The notes under the pieces are model-generated. The model had not been told where the DNA came from. It searched no databases and saw only the letters and a list, made by a program, of their open reading frames with translations. The position numbers and the translations under genes were made by a program. Positions 7,073 through 7,215 of a DNA stretch of 7,215 nucleotides are shown in pieces (within the stretch, counting starts at the first letter, position 1; each line of letters begins with the position of its first letter). This stretch comes from JBBSVE01 sp038233815 (lineage in GTDB: Bacteria; Pseudomonadota; Alphaproteobacteria; Rhodobacterales; Rhodobacteraceae), in assembly GCA_038233815.1 (NCBI GenBank), contig JBBSVE010000150.1, positions 1-7,215 on the forward strand, given 5' to 3'.

Positions 7073-7088
7073 CCTGAGGGCCGTCAGG
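7073..7088. repeat. Small inverted repeat at the end of the minus-strand reading frame
   Basis: CCTGA at 7073-7077 pairs with TCAGG at 7084-7088 around a 6-base centre. It overlaps the stop codon of the minus-strand frame. It may be a weak terminator or part of a mobile-element end, but the stem is only five pairs and no T-run follows directly on the minus strand. Confidence 0.25.
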
Positions 7089-7215
7089 CGGGTTTCGGCA
7101 GGTTTGGGGTGTCAAAGAGCTCCAATTGGTCGGGGCTTGGGGTGGTGATGCCTTCGAGCGTTCGTTCCGCGATTTTAGCCTGGTGGCGATGAATGCGGGC
7201 CAGCAGGTCGAGCGC
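7084..7215 (-). CDS. C-terminal tail of an unidentified protein, possibly a transposase (cut by window edge)
   Basis: On the minus strand a frame is open from the window edge and ends with TGA at 7086-7084, giving the last 43 residues of a protein. The tail is charged and probably helical at first (LLARIHRHQAKIAERTL), then turns into a proline-rich end with QLELFDTPNLP. GC at third codon positions, counted by hand, is 31 of 43, which fits coding use. A tail of this kind next to a truncated gene, with opposite orientation and a change in base composition between, suggests an insertion-sequence transposase. I do not recognise the family, and 43 residues cannot settle it. Confidence 0.42.
   Translation of the reverse strand, partial: ALDLLARIHRHQAKIAERTLEGITTPSPDQLELFDTPNLPKPA

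Noticed and set aside
1..7215. CRISPR array, tRNA, rRNA or riboswitch
   Set aside because: I saw no regularly spaced repeats, no cloverleaf-like segment and no glycine-riboswitch-like leader before soxB in the 74 bases available.

Overview
The window looks like chromosome from a GC-rich alphaproteobacterium, most likely of the Rhodobacterales. The genes are dense and about two-thirds GC, and they overlap by 4 to 8 bases. Gene content and the recalled family sequences (SoxBDAG, an alphaproteobacterial Fe-type SodB, a RarD-like transporter) fit that group. The taxon is an inference from recalled similarity, since no search was run.

Positions 75-5578 hold a complete heterotetrameric sarcosine oxidase operon in the order soxB, soxD, soxA, soxG, all on the plus strand. 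The four subunits (415, 107, 978 and 182 residues) have full family length and keep the key cofactor motifs. These are the beta-subunit FAD fold and the histidine that carries covalent FMN, the delta-subunit zinc ligands, and the alpha-subunit NAD-binding and folate-binding (GcvT-like) domains. The enzyme demethylates sarcosine to glycine, passes the one-carbon unit to tetrahydrofolate (or releases formaldehyde) and makes hydrogen peroxide.

The one irregularity inside the operon is a foreign-looking, AT-rich block at about 1340-1780, between soxB and soxD. It encodes a 152-residue (or 146-residue) protein of unknown function with one predicted membrane helix at each end. It leaves both neighbours intact, is read in the same direction, and supplies the ribosome binding site for soxD. 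This is the most unusual item in the window.

Downstream, sodB (5672-6271) encodes a full-length iron-type superoxide dismutase. It has its own probable promoter in the 93-base gap after soxG and a good rho-independent terminator at 6298-6324. Next is a RarD/EamA-type membrane transporter gene that is broken twice: by an in-frame amber codon at 6892-6894, after which family-like sequence continues in the same frame, and by loss of its last third near 6990-7035. Beyond that break the base composition changes. The window ends in a minus-strand open frame (7084-7215) that looks like the C-terminal tail of an unidentified protein, possibly a transposase. The right end therefore looks like a rearrangement or insertion boundary, while 75-6330 looks like functional metabolic chromosome.
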